Shown piece by piece: positions 1-18,350 of a DNA stretch of 64,000 bases (the first letter of the stretch is position 1; every line of letters begins with the position of its first letter). The translations under genes were made by a program, and so were the position numbers. The DNA is taken from positions 48,732,767 through 48,796,766 of the forward strand of contig NC_041016.1 of assembly GCF_004193775.1 (NCBI RefSeq), given 5' to 3'. The stretch comes from Glycine soja. Lineage: Eukaryota > Streptophyta > Magnoliopsida > Fabales > Fabaceae. Under the pieces are notes generated by a model. The model worked only from the letters and a program-made list of their open reading frames with translations, made no database searches and was not told the DNA's origin.

Positions 1-1223
1 CAATTTTTCATTTGGGAAGAGTTCAATCCAGACCACTAGTGCTTGTAAATAGTTCTTTTAATATTCCAGAGATTGCGAACATGCTTTCGAACCACTAGCA
101 ACAAAACATGACCATTGCATGCGTATAGAGAAAATGCGATATTTCTGTTGGATCAAAAGTAGCTTCAGAATGTGCATAAACAGTGGAATCCATTCAAAAG
201 TAGCTTGAAAATCTTGTTTTGTTTATACAGGCTGTTCTGTTACATGCTCCTGTCAAAATGACCTTAATGGCTGGCCCATGGATCACATTCTGTATTGAGA
301 ACTCTACTTAAACAGTACAAAAATAAAATCATATGAAGGATTGGCATTGGTGATTACAGAAATGTGCTTTATTTTATTTATTTACTTTTGAAGTTTTGAT
401 GGTTTTTTTTTAATGTTTTCACTATATATTTAGGCTCCAAGCTTGAGCCAGCAGGCTCAGCACCCAGAAAATTAATTCCTCTCAATGTATCAAATTAATA
501 TTAATATTGATATGAGGAATGCATCCTTAAAACTGCTTAAGTAAAGATCTAGGGCATGCTTGTTACTTATTTTTTTAAAACTGTTTTCTGTTCCTAAAAC
601 AAAAGAACAAAGAAAACTTGTTTGATAAAAGTAGTTTTTGAAAACTGTTTTAAAAAATAACATCTCTTCAATTTTTAAAATAAAAAACTAGAACATCTCT
701 AAGTTGTTTTGTTTTTTTACTTTCAGTTTCTATTACTCGTATTTTTCTTTGCACTTCAACATCTTCCCTCACTCTTACTCTCTATAAATTAGTTTTTGAA
801 AATAGTTTCAAAAAACTAGGAAACAAAAACACAATCAATCACACCCTTTATCTTAAGCTGAAACAAGCTATCTAGATTCTGAACAACAGCAGTACTTTAG
901 AGCCGAAAATACATAGCTTGCAGTTGTTATACTCTTTTTGAGCGTATTATGTGTTCATGAAAGTGTACCACTTAAAAAAATGTACTCATGCCTTTTTAAA
1001 TTGTATCACTGTATCACAAGAGACCAACCCTTCAAGCTGTAACTGTTAATTGGTTAGTGTAAAACATGACAGCAATTTTCAGTAAAAGTATGCTGATTAT
1101 CTAATGAACCAAAAACATAATGAAATAACAAAATCACATTGAGATTTCAAAATTATGATAAAAAAAGGTTCCTACATTCTTACCATACATGTATAATATG
1201 TACTGCGGCTTTGAGTTCCCTTC
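1..1223. other. Downstream region of REV7, no gene seen
   Basis: No supported coding sequence. The right part should hold the REV7 3'-UTR, since that gene reads leftward and stops at 1224. From about 551 to 860 there is a T/A-rich stretch whose ends are loosely inverted (TAGGGCATGCTTG on the left, and AAGGGTGTGATTG on the reverse strand at the right). It could be an old MITE, but no target duplication was found. Confidence 0.5.
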
Positions 1224-4200
1224 TCAAAGCAATGATTCTGATAAACATGGATGCTCCAAGTACAATTGTAAACACAGAGGTTCACTACTCATTGACTTGA
1301 TAGGGGTTATAAGTGGAGGCTGCTGCCATTGTTTTGTGTCAGTAGGGATCCACAAGTCTGCTTCCTTGCTTGTACCAGTCTCAGGAAGGGATCGAAAGTA
1401 ACCAGTTATCTCCCACCAGCAATCTGTTAGGAGAGGAAAGAAACTGTTTAAACCTATGTTTCAGTCTATACACACCAAAGGACAAAATTCAGCATGAGGG
1501 TTACACTTAATATATCAAAGAAGTTACAAAACACCTCCACTTGATTCAAAACTAGCAATCTATATGATTATGAACTGAAATTGATGATAAGATAATGGTA
1601 TGCCAGTGAGCAGATGATTTTGTGAATGTGTCCACACATACATGACACTTGTTCACACACAACAAAAAAGGGATAATTGCAAGTTTACAATAAAAAGAGC
1701 ACAGCATTAAAAAGAAAAGAAAAGGCGAAATTGTATTTCCAGTCTCTGTTATGATTAATGTGCAATTTTGGTTCTCAATAATATCTTGCAACAATGAAAT
1801 CCCCTTATTTTTCTAATTAAAAATAAATAAACTCAAGTCTGTCTGTGAATCTGCTATCCATTTCCACAGAAGTTAGTGACATTGCCAACAATTTACATAC
1901 ATGGAAGATGCTTTATTGTGTTGGCATCTTAATGGACATACTGATAACTTCAATCTATTTAAATTACTCAACAAGTCAATAAAATAGATTAAATAAAAAA
2001 TGGTGAATTTAAGTAGATTAAAGTCATCAGTAGGTACATTAAAGTGCTATACTCAGTAAAGTGTTTTGCTACACTGGTAAATCATCGGTCATGTGACTAA
2101 CTTCTGTTATTAATTGGATTAGAGTTATACTGACACGGAGACTTGCATTTTTTAATTAGGAAAATTAAGGGATTTGATTGTTGTAAAAATTATTGGGAGA
2201 CAAAAATCATGTCATTCATAGTAGAGGGACCAAAAGTGCAATTAAGTCAAAGGAAAACAAGAAGCAGATCAAAAGAGAAACAGAAATCTTTGCAGCAAGC
2301 ATGATTATATTAGCATTTACCAGGAGGAAGCCCTTTAGAAAGAGATTCTGAGTTTGACAGTTTGATGAGAAATGATCTGAGAGAGAACTCAAGATCAACC
2401 TCTTCCACCTCTGAACTATAAGTTTGGTTCATTGCAAGCTTGAATACAAATTTCTCCAGTGGAACATTGTCAGCATTGAAGAAAATAACAGCTACTCTCT
2501 CCACCATTCCCTAGTAAATGGAAGGTAAGGGATAAAAATCATCATGCCAAAAGAAAGCAGTTGCAAGGAAAGTGGTATATGACTGGATACTGGACCTTCA
2601 GTCAACTAATGACTTATTTAAATCTTTTGCAAAAGAATTAGCCTACATCACATATCTTTCATCACAACGTGTAATTATTTAATGAATCCGGCTGAAAACA
2701 AATAGTGTTTTTTTTTTATAAATTTTTTGGTACAAAGTGTTTGGGCTATGTTGTCATTATTGTGTTATGAGCTGCATATTTGATGTCATATTTATACCTT
2801 GAACATGATCAATCGATGGAGTAAAACTAATTAGGAGGTAACTAGAAGCTAACTTACCACCTAATCACTAGCTAATTGACACAATTACAATTGACCAAGT
2901 GCTAATAATCTAAACATGAACCCCCTGTCCGGTACAGAGGGGAAGAAGAAACTGAGTTTTTAATTTAAGAGAAAATAAAAGAAAATAAAATTGTGAAATT
3001 TTGTTTCTAAAAGTCAACTTTTTTTTTTTTTTTTCATTTTCTCTTCAACCAAACAAAAGAAAATGCATTGTTATATTTTCTTATATTTTCTCTGCTCTCT
3101 ATTTTCTCTCGTCATCCAAACATACTAGAATGCTTATGTTTTAACAAAACATTTCACTCAGCCTAAATTTTAAAGAAAAAAAAGGCTATATATCTCCTAT
3201 GCAGTCTTATAGAAGATGACATGAAACACAGTTCTCAATAACGATGACAAATGAAACATGAGAAATGTAATATATCAAAACCTGCAATTGATTCTTTTAT
3301 AAATAAGCATTGTAAGTAAAAGCATAGATTCTCAATAATGATGCTAAATTAGGCATCATAACATATACTAGTTGATCCAGTGATGATCTAATGGTAAAAT
3401 AGTCACCAGCTTATATGATAAGCACTTTTTTTTCCTTCTTAGTAAAGACTTTGTAGATATGTAAGTGGGGGCGAGAGAAGCTCAAAGTACGAACCTCCAT
3501 ATAACTACAAGCTATTAATTTATAATTTGCAAGTCCTAAACCTCTAAATCTATTAATGGATTTTATATTTACTATAAAGAAAACCTTGCATTGCCATCTC
3601 CAAACAACATGCACAAGATACACCCATTTGTGTTATTTCATGAATCATGATCATACATGACATTGGTAGTAGCGACCAATATTTGATTGTTCAAATCCAA
3701 AGCAAGCAATCCACAAGGCAACAACTACTCACAAAAGATTGAGTATTAAAAAGAAAGAAAGAAAAATTTTCAAATTACCAAAGAATACCAACCTTTTGTA
3801 TAAAGGGTAGAAGCCCTGAAACAGTGGCATGTATGTAATATCTAAGCTGAGGATGGCTAGCCGTTTGAACCACCACATTCATATACCTTCTCCGCTCAAA
3901 GGCACCTTTTCCACACCCACAAAATTAATTCCAATCAATTTACACTATTTAATTGCCAATAGAAGTGCATTGTGCAGTCAAAATCATTGTTTTTCATTTT
4001 GCCACAAACGAAACATCAAAAGACAAGAAGTAAAAAAAAAAATGTATGCAAGAACCAACCAACCAGAAGGATAAACTCCTTTGAGAAAAACAACAGCAGT
4101 AATAGCCACCTCCAAAAATTCAACCAGAATCCTAGCTATTTGGTCTGCAAATTTACACACAGAATCATAGTAACTCCAAACTACATAGTACATACCCATA

Positions 4201-4295
4201 TATATATATATATAAAATAATTAAAAATAAAAACTTTAATTGGTTAATTTCACACCTTGTGGAGTTCGATTCTGTCTTCGCTCCATCATCTTCAT
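1224..4295 (-). CDS. REV7: REV7 (MAD2B/MAD2L2), DNA polymerase zeta regulatory subunit, 5 exons
   Basis: HORMA-domain protein that in the known family binds REV3 and REV1 in translesion DNA polymerase zeta, acting in the nucleus. Coding exons on the minus strand: 4295-4256, 4144-4064, 3905-3793, 2510-2321 and 1423-1224. They total 624 nt, or 207 aa plus stop, the usual plant REV7 length. All introns are GT-AG and the phases match. Recognisable blocks are ILVEFLEVAITAVVFLKG (about residues 18-35), AFERRRYMNVVVQ, VSGLLPFIQK, the VERVAVIFF strand and the C-terminal DLWIPTDTKQWQQPP with CLQLYLEHP, the safety-belt part of the HORMA fold. The first in-frame ATG (4295) gives MKMMERRQ; two further ATGs lie within four codons, so the true start may be up to nine bases downstream. 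No lesion was seen. It lies head to head with ALG1. Confidence 0.93.
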
Positions 4296-4554
4296 TTCTC
4301 CACATTCAAATTCAGTTCCCCAACACACTCCAATTGAAGGAAACAAACAACCCCTTTTCCCGGAAAGACCGTGAAAGCTATCAAAAATATAAAATTGCCA
4401 CTGACCCGACCCGAATTTAATTCGGATCACATAGCCTCTCAACGGGTCGTTTTATGACCCGACTCTTCGTTTCTTTCTTCTTTTGTAAAATTCTCCTCCT
4501 TGACTCTGTCACTGCCACCAACTACGAGATTTTGATTTTCCATTGACGCGTGAA
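4296..4554. promoter_or_regulatory. Shared divergent promoter of REV7 and ALG1
   Basis: Only 259 bp separate the two start codons, so both promoters and 5'-UTRs must fit here or overlap the genes. No clear TATA box was found. TTTCCCGG at 4356-4363 fits the loose plant E2F consensus (WTTSSCSS), which would suit a DNA-repair gene. GACCCGACCCGA-type repeats lie around 4402-4465. The regulatory reading is inference. Confidence 0.6.
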
Positions 4555-9822
<5,268 letters not shown>

Positions 9823-10435
9823 CACACTGTTGGTTCTTAGAAGACATCTTTAACTTCTCTAACAGTATTGGATCGAGCTGTTGGCCTGATCCAGTGGAGA
9901 GTTAACTAGTACTATGTGCCTGATTGCATAAAAATTTGATGAAGTTTTGGCAATTTCCAAGGCAGAGTTACCTTGTACAGAATAGTTATGCAGCAGGGTT
10001 TCCAACATATGTCTGTTGTTGACTTGCTGTGTATGAAGTTTGCAATAGGTGTTCTCTGTAAAAATTGGCTTTATGATTTAGGATTTCATTTTCTTTGAAT
10101 GTGACTTGATTCTTGGTCCATATGTTTCGATGAAAGTGAGGTTATTATACTAAAGCTTCTAGATAAGATTTTTCTGGTGAACTTAGAGTTCAGTTTGATA
10201 CCATGCTAGTTATACAAGCTTAGGACAACTCTCCCAAAATCTAATTAACGAAGGGGAAGCTAAGATGCAACTTAATAAAGAGAGAAAGAAAAACCATTTG
10301 CAGTGTAACATTAAGATTGAGAAACTACGATTAATATCATGTAACATCAAGATTGAGAAAATATAAACAAAAATTAGGAAAAGAAAAAAGAAATTATACT
10401 CTATTTGTTTATAAGATAACTAACTTATTGACTTA
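9823..10435. other. ALG1 3' region and convergent intergenic space
   Basis: Non-coding. It holds the ALG1 3'-UTR and then the 3' flank of eEF2 copy 1, which reads toward it. A direct repeat of about 17 bp (AACATTAAGATTGAGAA, then AACATCAAGATTGAGAA) occurs at about 10307-10323 and 10343-10359. No gene was seen. Confidence 0.6.
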
Positions 10436-13400
10436 TCAAAGTCTGTCCTCAAACTCAAAGAAAGGCCTCATTTCTACATCAAAGCTTTTCTTCCTTCTTA
10501 TCTTCGCAACAAGAGCAGCAGCAGGAGTGCCAGGTTCTAGTGGATCAGATGGCACCATATCCCAATGGTCAAATACTAACTGGGGGAAAGCCTTTCTCCC
10601 AGTTTTAGCCCTTAGTGATTCATTGAATTTAGATGACTCAATAACAGGAAAATATGCCTTGACATTGTAAAGTGGGGTGCCAGGCCTCTGGCTTTCCTCA
10701 AACACATGCCCTCTTTTCTGGTTAAGAACACTGTATACACCACCAAGAGCCTGTTCAGGTGCCTGTATTTCCACCAGATACACAGGTTCAAGAAGTCTTG
10801 GTTTTGCTGTCAGCATGGCTGCATAGCAGGCTCTTCTAGCAGTTGAAATGATCTGACCACCTCTCTGTGAATGGCATCAGCATGAAGAATCACATCACAA
10901 ATCTTGAAGCACACCCCTCACATTTTCTCACCAGCCATTGGACCTCCAGTTGATGCTCCCTCAAACCCAGCAACAACTGAGTCTTTGATTTCATTGAGGT
11001 ACTGTATGCCCTTGCAAGTATCCACCACCATGTTGGGTCCTTTACCATCGGGGCCAAGGCCAGATCCTTGTCCCAACCAAGCTCTTCTGACAATATTTTA
11101 GACCTATTTTTGGGGTCAACCCCTGGTCCAATCTTTTCATCATCAATAGCCTCTGCAAGTCCAGCCTCCATGGGCCTTGCTTCCATGTACAGACGGTTGT
11201 GTTTGTTAGGTGACTTGCTCATCACTGTATGGCAAGACCTCTCTAAAACAGTCTCACGGAAAGAGAGAATAGGATCAGATATTGAAATCTCTGCTCCATT
11301 CATAAAATCATCCTGCAAGTCCTTCAAGCAGATTTCAAGATGAAGCTTACCAGCAGCAGATATTATATGCTCTCCTGTCTCTGGCAGTGTGCAGACCACC
11401 ATAGGGTTTGACTTTGCTAAACGTTTTAGGCCCTCCTCAAGTTTAGGAAGATCAGATGGAACCCTGGTTGTAACAGCAACACTTACCACTGGAGAGACAG
11501 AAAACTTCATAGCTCGAATGGGGTGTGCATCAACTTCTTTCTCGTTTGTCAATGTAGCATTATTGGTGATGAAGTGGTCCAAACCCACCATAGCTACTGT
11601 GTTGCCACAAAGCACCTCCTCAACTGTTTCTTGTTTCTTTCCCATCCAGATTACAGTTCACCGAACACTTTTAACATACAAGTCCTTTTTCTCCCCTGGG
11701 ACATAGTTTGGTCCCATGATTCTGACCTTCAAACCAGTTGAAACCTTGCCAGAGAATACACGGCCAAAAGAAAAAAATCTACCTTTATCAGATGCTGGAA
11801 TCATCTTTGAGACATAGAGCATCAGAGGACCTTCAGGATCACAGTTTCTGATAGCAGTAGCATATTGATCATCAAGGGGACCCTCATACAAATTCTCCAC
11901 ACGATACTGCTGAGCCCTGGCAGGAGAGGGAAGGTGATATATCATCATCTCCAGAAGGGCGCTGCTTGCCGGTGCCCAACTCTGCATAACATGCTTCATC
12001 AAAGCCTTTCCTGTCAACTCCTTTTCCTCTGACTTCAAGTTTACCCCGGTGTGCTTGTTAGTCCACTTTCTGGTAGCAGAGTCAAAGAAATTCTCACCCC
12101 AAAGCCTACTCATCATCTTTGCCTCATCAACTCCAAACTTGGAAGCATACATCTCGGCAAAGTTGGTGAGTGTAAAGCCCCATCCATGCAAGCCAGCAAA
12201 AAAACCTATCCATCTTGTTAACAACCAAAACAGGCTTAACCCTTTCTCCAAGGGCCTGTCTCAGTACAGTTTCTGTCTGGACACGGACACCCTCAACACA
12301 ATCCACCACAACAAGTGCTCCATCAGTGACGTGAAGTGCAGCTGTGACCTCAGATGAGAAGTCCACATGCCCCGGCGAGTCAATGAGATTTATGAGGAAA
12401 TCATTCTCTTTGCAGTCTCCCTTGAAACTCTTCAAATCACCCTCTTGCATCTTATAGTAGAGAGAGATGCCAATGGACTTGATAGTGATTCCACGCTCAG
12501 CTTCATATTGAAGAGTATCTGTCATCCTCACATCTCCTGCAGTCTCTTGTGCTATGATACCAGCAGCAGCCACAAGAGAATCTATCAGTGTGGATTTTCC
12601 TGCATTCCCAAAGCTAGTTAGATAAAACTCTGTACTGGTACTACAAAGTAAACAAAACAATGATGCAGTACGTGATATGAAGTAAAACTTGACATCAACA
12701 CAAAAAAGTATATTAACATACCATGTTCAACATGAGCAATAACAGACATGTTCCTATTGTTGTGATTGCGATCCATAATCTGCCGGAGTTCATCAACTGT
12801 GAACTTCACCTGCACATGATGACCACTTTGTCTTAGCATCCCATAAGGAGAAAAATATTAAAAGGAAAACAATGTTGTTAATGGCGGATGGCGCATAGCG
12901 GAAAATGGCGGATGTCATGGTGGACAAAAAAAAAAATACATATATATAAACTCATTGAAATTGAAAAAAACAAAGGATTGCATTCAAATAAACTAAAAAA
13001 GTTTCATGAGTCCATACAATAATCAAGTATCAACACCAAATAAACTCATTAAAGAGTTCAAAATAAGAAAATGATAAAAACATAATGCAAGGTTGTGGTG
13101 TCAAACAGAAAAAAAAAATAAAAAAAGGGACTGTCGAAAGTAAAAAGAGGGTGTCAAATAGAAAAAGGGAAAAAAAAGCTGCAGACAGAAAAAAGGGTGT
13201 CAAACAGCAAAAACATATCCAAAAAAAAAGCTTCAAGATGCCCACCAGAGTTGGATCACGATGTTCGCGTTTGGGTCGTCGCCTCCGTGCTCGTCGCCGC
13301 CGTTCTCGCCGTGGGTCGTCGCTGCTGTGCTCGTTGCTGCCGTTCATGCCGTGGGTCGTCGCTGCTGGCAGCTGTGTGCAGCGGGTCACGTGTGGCTGTT

Positions 13401-13749
13401 GTCGTGGTTGGTTGCAGGGGCCACACCTGGGTTCCGAGGTCGCGCTTTGTGTTGGAGCTTGGAGGGGTCGTGGTTTGCTGTTGCAGCTGCATTCTGAAAG
13501 CTTGGAGGGGTCGTGCTTTTCATTAAGTTACCGGGTAGGGTTGGGTCGGGTCAGCCTAACTCCTACCGCGAACAAAAAAAAAAAAATTTCCGCCATATCC
13601 GCCATGGCACCGTCATCTTCAACCCGCCACGCCATCGCTATTTGGTGGCGTTTTTTAAAAAATCCGCTACGCAACTCCGTCATGGCGCTGCCATGGCCGC
13701 TATTTAACAACACTGAAGGAAAAAAAGAAAAGCCATGTCAACTCACCAT
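10436..13749 (-). pseudogene. eEF2 copy 1, broken translation elongation factor 2
   Basis: It keeps the exon plan of the intact copy: ATG exon (13749-13747, splice donor directly after ATG), exon 2 (12809-12722, 88 nt) and exon 3 from 12599. Compared with the intact copy at 55774-58701, about 58 codons are lost right after the NKMDR (G4) motif near 12200, with a frame change. About 41 codons are lost after the TNKHTG stretch near 12050. A TGA interrupts KSVR-TVIWMG at about 11655, and there are further frame changes near 11050 and at the diphthamide loop near 10865. The G1 motif reads HVEHGKST instead of HVDHGKST. The C-terminal end (FEFEDRL) is present. An 846 bp hAT element sits in the intron between the ATG exon and exon 2. 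The 5' non-coding exon is displaced to about 29.9 kb. It cannot make a working translocase. Confidence 0.93.
12870..13715. mobile_element. Non-autonomous hAT element (CARTGTTGTTAA ends) in an eEF2 copy 1 intron
   Basis: 846 bp bounded by a perfect 8 bp duplication AAGGAAAA (12862-12869 and 13716-13723). The termini are CAATGTTGTTAATGGCGG on the left and CAGTGTTGTTAAATAGCGG read from the right, typical of hAT superfamily ends. It encodes no transposase. The interior has A-rich spacers and a strongly GC-rich core (about 13240-13510) with a ~40 bp imperfect tandem repeat (GCTCGTYGCYGCCGTT...CCGTGGGTCGTCGCTGCT). Long open frames through this core are a by-product of GC richness. The insertion is absent from the same intron in eEF2 copy 2. 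Confidence 0.9.
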
Positions 13750-14154
13750 CCTGATAGGTCGTTAATTCCTTCAAACACTGGCTGACTGTGAAAACATTAA
13801 TAATATGATTAATGAACACGAAAAGAAATATAGCTTCTTTCATAGGAAGTTACATAACCACTTTCCCATACTACATGATGGAACAATTTTTTATTCATAA
13901 AACAACCGAAGTTAAGCAAAGTCAAAACATGATGAAAATATCATATTGATTCATTGATAAAAATCTCGGAGTAGAACTAGAAGCTACGTAGGTGGGTGAG
14001 AAAGAGGCATAAAACAATGAAAATATCACACCAAACTAAACACTCAGTGCAGGCAATGGGTTTGAGAGAGAGGTGGTGGCAGACTGGCAGTGAGTTAGAG
14101 ACCAACAGTTGACATTTATTTATAGGTGGGACAACTGCATTTTTTACTTGTAGG

Positions 14155-14293
14155 TAGGGATGGGAATAGGTCAGGCCGGTCTACAAGGGCCTACATAAAG
14201 CCTGACCTCAACTGACCTATTTAATTAAAAGGTTAGATTCAGGTTTTTTAAAAGCCTATTAAATTAAAAAGCCTGATAAGCCTGATAGGCCGG

Positions 14294-14385
<92 letters not shown>

Positions 14386-14802
14386 TGGTACCAATTTATA
14401 CTTATATTATTTTTTGGGTACAATTAATTTTTTTTTGAAACCAGCAGATTTTGATTACACATTACTGCTTCATAGCTTCCATTCCTATAATCAAGTAAGA
14501 CTTTAATTACAATTTAGGTGTGAATCATGTGTCCTTTTATATTACTCATTATTTTTATTGGCTTTCTTATTCTGGTTAACGTTTCCTTTTCCATTAACTT
14601 TCCTATTACGTTCCTACCCCAAAACAAACAAATATAAAAAGGCTTTTAAAAAGGCTACCAGGCCAGACTAGGCTTTTAAAAAGGTCAGGCCGAACCAAAA
14701 TAAAAGCCTTTGATAGGCTATAGACCAGACTCAGGCCTCAAAAATTCATCGTAGACTAGGCTCAGACCTTTTAAAGTCTGATCTGACCTATTCCCACCCC
14801 TA
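14155..14802. mobile_element. Non-autonomous hAT element A (TAGGGRTGGGAATAGG ends)
   Basis: 648 bp flanked by an 8 bp duplication, CTTGTAGG at 14147-14154 and CTTGCAGG at 14803-14810 (one difference). The termini are TAGGGATGGGAATAGG and, from the right, TAGGGGTGGGAATAGG. The subterminal arms are long and mutually inverted, rich in AGGCCTGA/GGCCAGGC-like words. A (TA)n run occupies about 14295-14378. The same family is found at 49071-50130. It lies inside what was the 5'-UTR intron of eEF2 copy 1. Confidence 0.88.
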
Positions 14803-14810
14803 CTTGCAGG

Positions 14811-17393
14811 GAAACAAAAGAAAATAGAGATAAAGGATAAACGTATTTTAGCCCAGGGCAAATCTAGTATGGGTTATGATTATAAATTTTTTGACCCCCT
14901 TAGTTTTATAAATTGACCATTTTTGTTCCCCTTTAGATTATTAATAAATAATTGTGATTAATAGAGTTATTAAGTTAATTATAAATCATTAATTATTAAA
15001 TCTTTAATAAAAACTTTTTAATCCTAATCTTCCATAGCATCATGCTCCTCTCCTCCTCCATAAACACTTCTCTCACCTCCACCATCACACACAATTTCAC
15101 TGGTAGTGACACCACATTAGGACTAATAAACACTTTTGAGCTTCATCCAACTTTAAAACTAGTTTTGTCCCCGAAGAATTTTCCTATTTTTTACAATATT
15201 AATAAAAAGAAACAAGAATTTTATTTATTGATTCAATCAATTAGAATTATAGAATAACTATAATATAATTTAAATTAATTAATTAATATTTACTAAATAA
15301 TGATACTAGGATTGCTGATAATTTAAACTTTAATAAAAAATTAAATTTATAATGTATTCAACTTAAGTAATATTGATTTGAACTTAAATTGATAACAAAC
15401 ATATACTTTGATATGAGTAAGAAAGGTTTTATATTTGAGTTTTGTGGAAGGACAAAATATGATTGTATGAGAAAATTATACTAAAAATTATCAGGTTTCC
15501 TAACAGAGATGAGTCATGCTTCGTACCAATATCATGAGGAGAAAAAATACATTTTGATTTGAAATATTTAATAACACTAATATTTTTTATTCAAATTTGT
15601 AGTGGATTCAAATAAAGAAATCTTGCATGATTTGACAAAAAGAATGCAATATTGTGACAAAAAAAAATCACGATATTACAACACAGTTTTGTAAATAAAA
15701 CCTGATTTAGATGATAAATGATTTTAATATTAATTGTTATGATGGAGAGGAGAAAAAAAAATACCTTCTTATTTAAACTTATTTAATTTAATATACATAA
15801 TAATAAGTCCAATTTTGACATAAATAAATTGAGATTCTGTATGAAATATTATAGCCATATTCCATGATTTTCCTGAAATAAAATTATTTATTTTTTATAA
15901 TAAATAAAATGTTACATAAATAAAATGATTCTACAATATATTCAGTAATTATACATGCAACTCTCTTCTGCTAAAATTCTTAAACTTTCAGGTTGGTTCT
16001 CAATTTTTTAAAATTAAAATCATTAAATTATTTTAAATTTATTTTCGCTCAAATTTATTTATAAAATATCATAAGTTATATATAAATGCAAATCATGTAT
16101 CAAAATAAAAATTCTTAGACTTTCTATTTATCTTGGGCAATGTAGAGGCCAAAATCTAATATGCAGTACTAGTTTAATCATATATCATCATATATTATAT
16201 GTTTAATTTATCGCAACTATCTTACAAATATTATTAATATTGATTTTTTATTATAAAAATATTTTATATTATTAGTACATAACCATTAATCTCATACTAT
16301 TTTTTTATCGCATTGTGTTCTTATGCATAAACTTTAAAATTATTAGTGCTTGTTTCTTACTAAAATTAACCCATAGCATATCATTATGATTGTTGTACTA
16401 GCATGATCACAACTCACAAGGAAGAATCTAAAACTAAATTTTGTTTCCTTTCTAATTGTTTAAAAGTATATTTTCTAATAAATAACAATTTATAAAAAAA
16501 TATTTACTCCTTTTACACATAAAATTAAAACTAAATTTATTTTAAATTTAAATAATAATAATTTTAACCATTATCATAATAACAAAAAATACACAATTAT
16601 ACATAAAAAACACACACACAATTAGTTTTAAATTATTTTACACTAATCATCACATTAAAAATTAGATGAATAACAATAAATATAACTAATTTTATGTAAT
16701 TTTACACTAATTAAGCTTAATTATTATTATAATAATATACACATTTAATTTTACACAATTTTATATGAACTAATTTAAAAACATATATGTATATATCTCA
16801 TAAATGTCTAGGGCAGGGGGACTAGACCCTTGCCCACCCCCTCTCCATCCATCCCTGAGCATGGACAGTAACTGCTCAATGGGCAACTACGTTAGCCTAA
16901 TGAACTCAATCGAGAAGTTTGGAAAATTTGCCAAAATGTTGCTACTTTAATAGACAATGGGGCCGATCTCTGATACTTATCTGTCTTTATTCTTGCATTT
17001 GTCAAAAATCAGTTTGCTGTCGGTTTCGAATATAACATGATTACATGAGACATGTCCAAATCAGCCAACCATTGTATTTGTAAGGCTTGTAACAAACCTA
17101 GAGCTTCACCTTCCAAAACTGAAACACACTGCATGCCTACTCCAAAGAGTCTTAGGCTATGTTTGTTACAACTAAAAGTGTGAGGGGTGAATGTTGAGAG
17201 GGATGAATTGTGATGAAATTAAAGAGTGGAGTGGTTTGTTACAGCTGAAAGTGGGATGAAAGAGATGAAATATTGGTGGGTCCATATAGATAGACTTTTA
17301 TCTCAAATTGAGATGAAATTGGATGAGAGAGAACACGAAAATGAGATGGAGGAAGCTGTGTTTGTTTGTGCTTGTTTATTTTGTTACTCGTAT
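14811..17393. other. AT-rich intron/filler DNA without a gene
   Basis: Very AT-rich sequence with many short A/T runs and no supported coding region. Short open frames at 15042-15257 and 17226-17459 show no recognisable motif. GCAAATCTAGTATGGG near 14870 and the TAGGGCAGGGGGACTAGACCC stretch near 16810 look like transposon debris, but no boundaries were found. Confidence 0.5.
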
Positions 17394-17545
17394 GTGTTTC
17401 TCTATTTAAAGCATTGTAGTAACAAGTTCAAAGTGTGCACAACCGAGTTACAAACTTGAAGTATATTAATTTTTGCTCTTCTCTCTCTTCTTCTCTATAC
17501 GTTTATATCTTGTTGTCCATATGAGCAACTTATTCTTTTCTAAGA
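17394..17545 (+). repeat. LTR A of the tandem gag-only element (5'-truncated)
   Basis: Homologous to the last ~150 bp of the LTR at 23695-24020, from the TTTCTCTATTTRAAGCATTG block to the CTAAGA end. It is followed by a degenerate primer site (TGTTATCAAGAAC at 17546-17558). Upstream homology stops near 17394. Confidence 0.75.
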
Positions 17546-17693
17546 TGTTATCAAGAACATTATTGATCTTTATGGGTCTGAGGGAGTAAAAACCAAAGTT
17601 AGCGAGGAAGAGAAAAATCCAAAAAATTGAGTGAGAGAAAACCCATACAAAAACCTTCAAACATAACCTAGACAAAAAGTTTCAAACACAAAA

Positions 17694-17917
17694 ATGACTT
17701 CCAACAGTAGTTCTTTACCTCCACCTCCTATATTTGCAGGTGAAAACTTTCACTTGTGGGCTGTGAAAATGAGAACTTATCTTAGAGCTCGAAGTTTGTG
17801 GGATATAGTGGAAAATGGAAGTAACCCAACTCCATTACCTGAAAACTCAACAATAGCTCAAATGAGGAGTCACAATGACGAAGTGGCAAAGCAAGACAAA
17901 GCACTTGCCATTGTACA
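17694..17917 (+). pseudogene. gag N-terminus of the gag-only copia element, cut by insertion
   Basis: Reads MTSNSSSLPPPPIFAGENFH with a following WAVKMRTYLRARSLWDIVE, the start of a copia gag (DUF4219/UBN2 region). The frame is interrupted at 17918 by the nested element. Its continuation resumes after 23246 (QATLHDDIF...), where several frame changes are already present. The gag would have packaged element RNA. The second internal region has the same protein start, also interrupted. Confidence 0.75.
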
Positions 17918-18350
17918 TGTTGGTTAATTTTGAAAATCGAGATAATCCTGGATAAATCTGAAGTCGTGTATAAACACTTTCAGATTGAATCAAATTTCGG
18001 GGTTCAACCAAAATTGTTCAATCGGATAAAATCAGAAGATTATAATTCAAGAGTTTTGTTTTGGTCTTGTGAGTTTTTCACATATTATGCTTTCTGAACC
18101 AGGATGATTATTTATAATCAAAGAACAGGTGGTTTTTGGCGGTTGATGGAAGTTATTTATTTTTAAAAAAATTGCCGTTAATGGAAGTTTTAGTAACTTC
18201 CATGTAACTTCCAATCGTTGATGGAAGTTAGTAACTTCCATGTAACTTCCAACCTTTTGCCTAAACCGAACATCTCGTTATTACATTAAAACAAGCGTGC
18301 ACTCTTATTTTAACACAATAAAGAGATCAATTACACTAAAATGTCCAACA
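17918..18350 (-). repeat. 3' LTR of copia element 1
   Basis: 433 bp, identical by eye to 22809-23241. It contains a tandemly repeated hairpin-forming block (GGAAGTT...AACTTCC) at about 18182-18253. Confidence 0.95.

Noticed and set aside
551..860. MITE with hAT-like ends left of REV7
   Set aside because: End similarity is weak (TAGGGCATGCTTG versus AAGGGTGTGATTG inverted) and no 8 bp duplication was found, so it is only mentioned in the spacer entry.
13085..13765. Long overlapping open frames in the GC-rich region, up to 226 codons
   Set aside because: They lie inside a hAT element bounded by an 8 bp duplication. Frames are open on both strands because of GC-rich tandem repeats, and no protein motif was seen.
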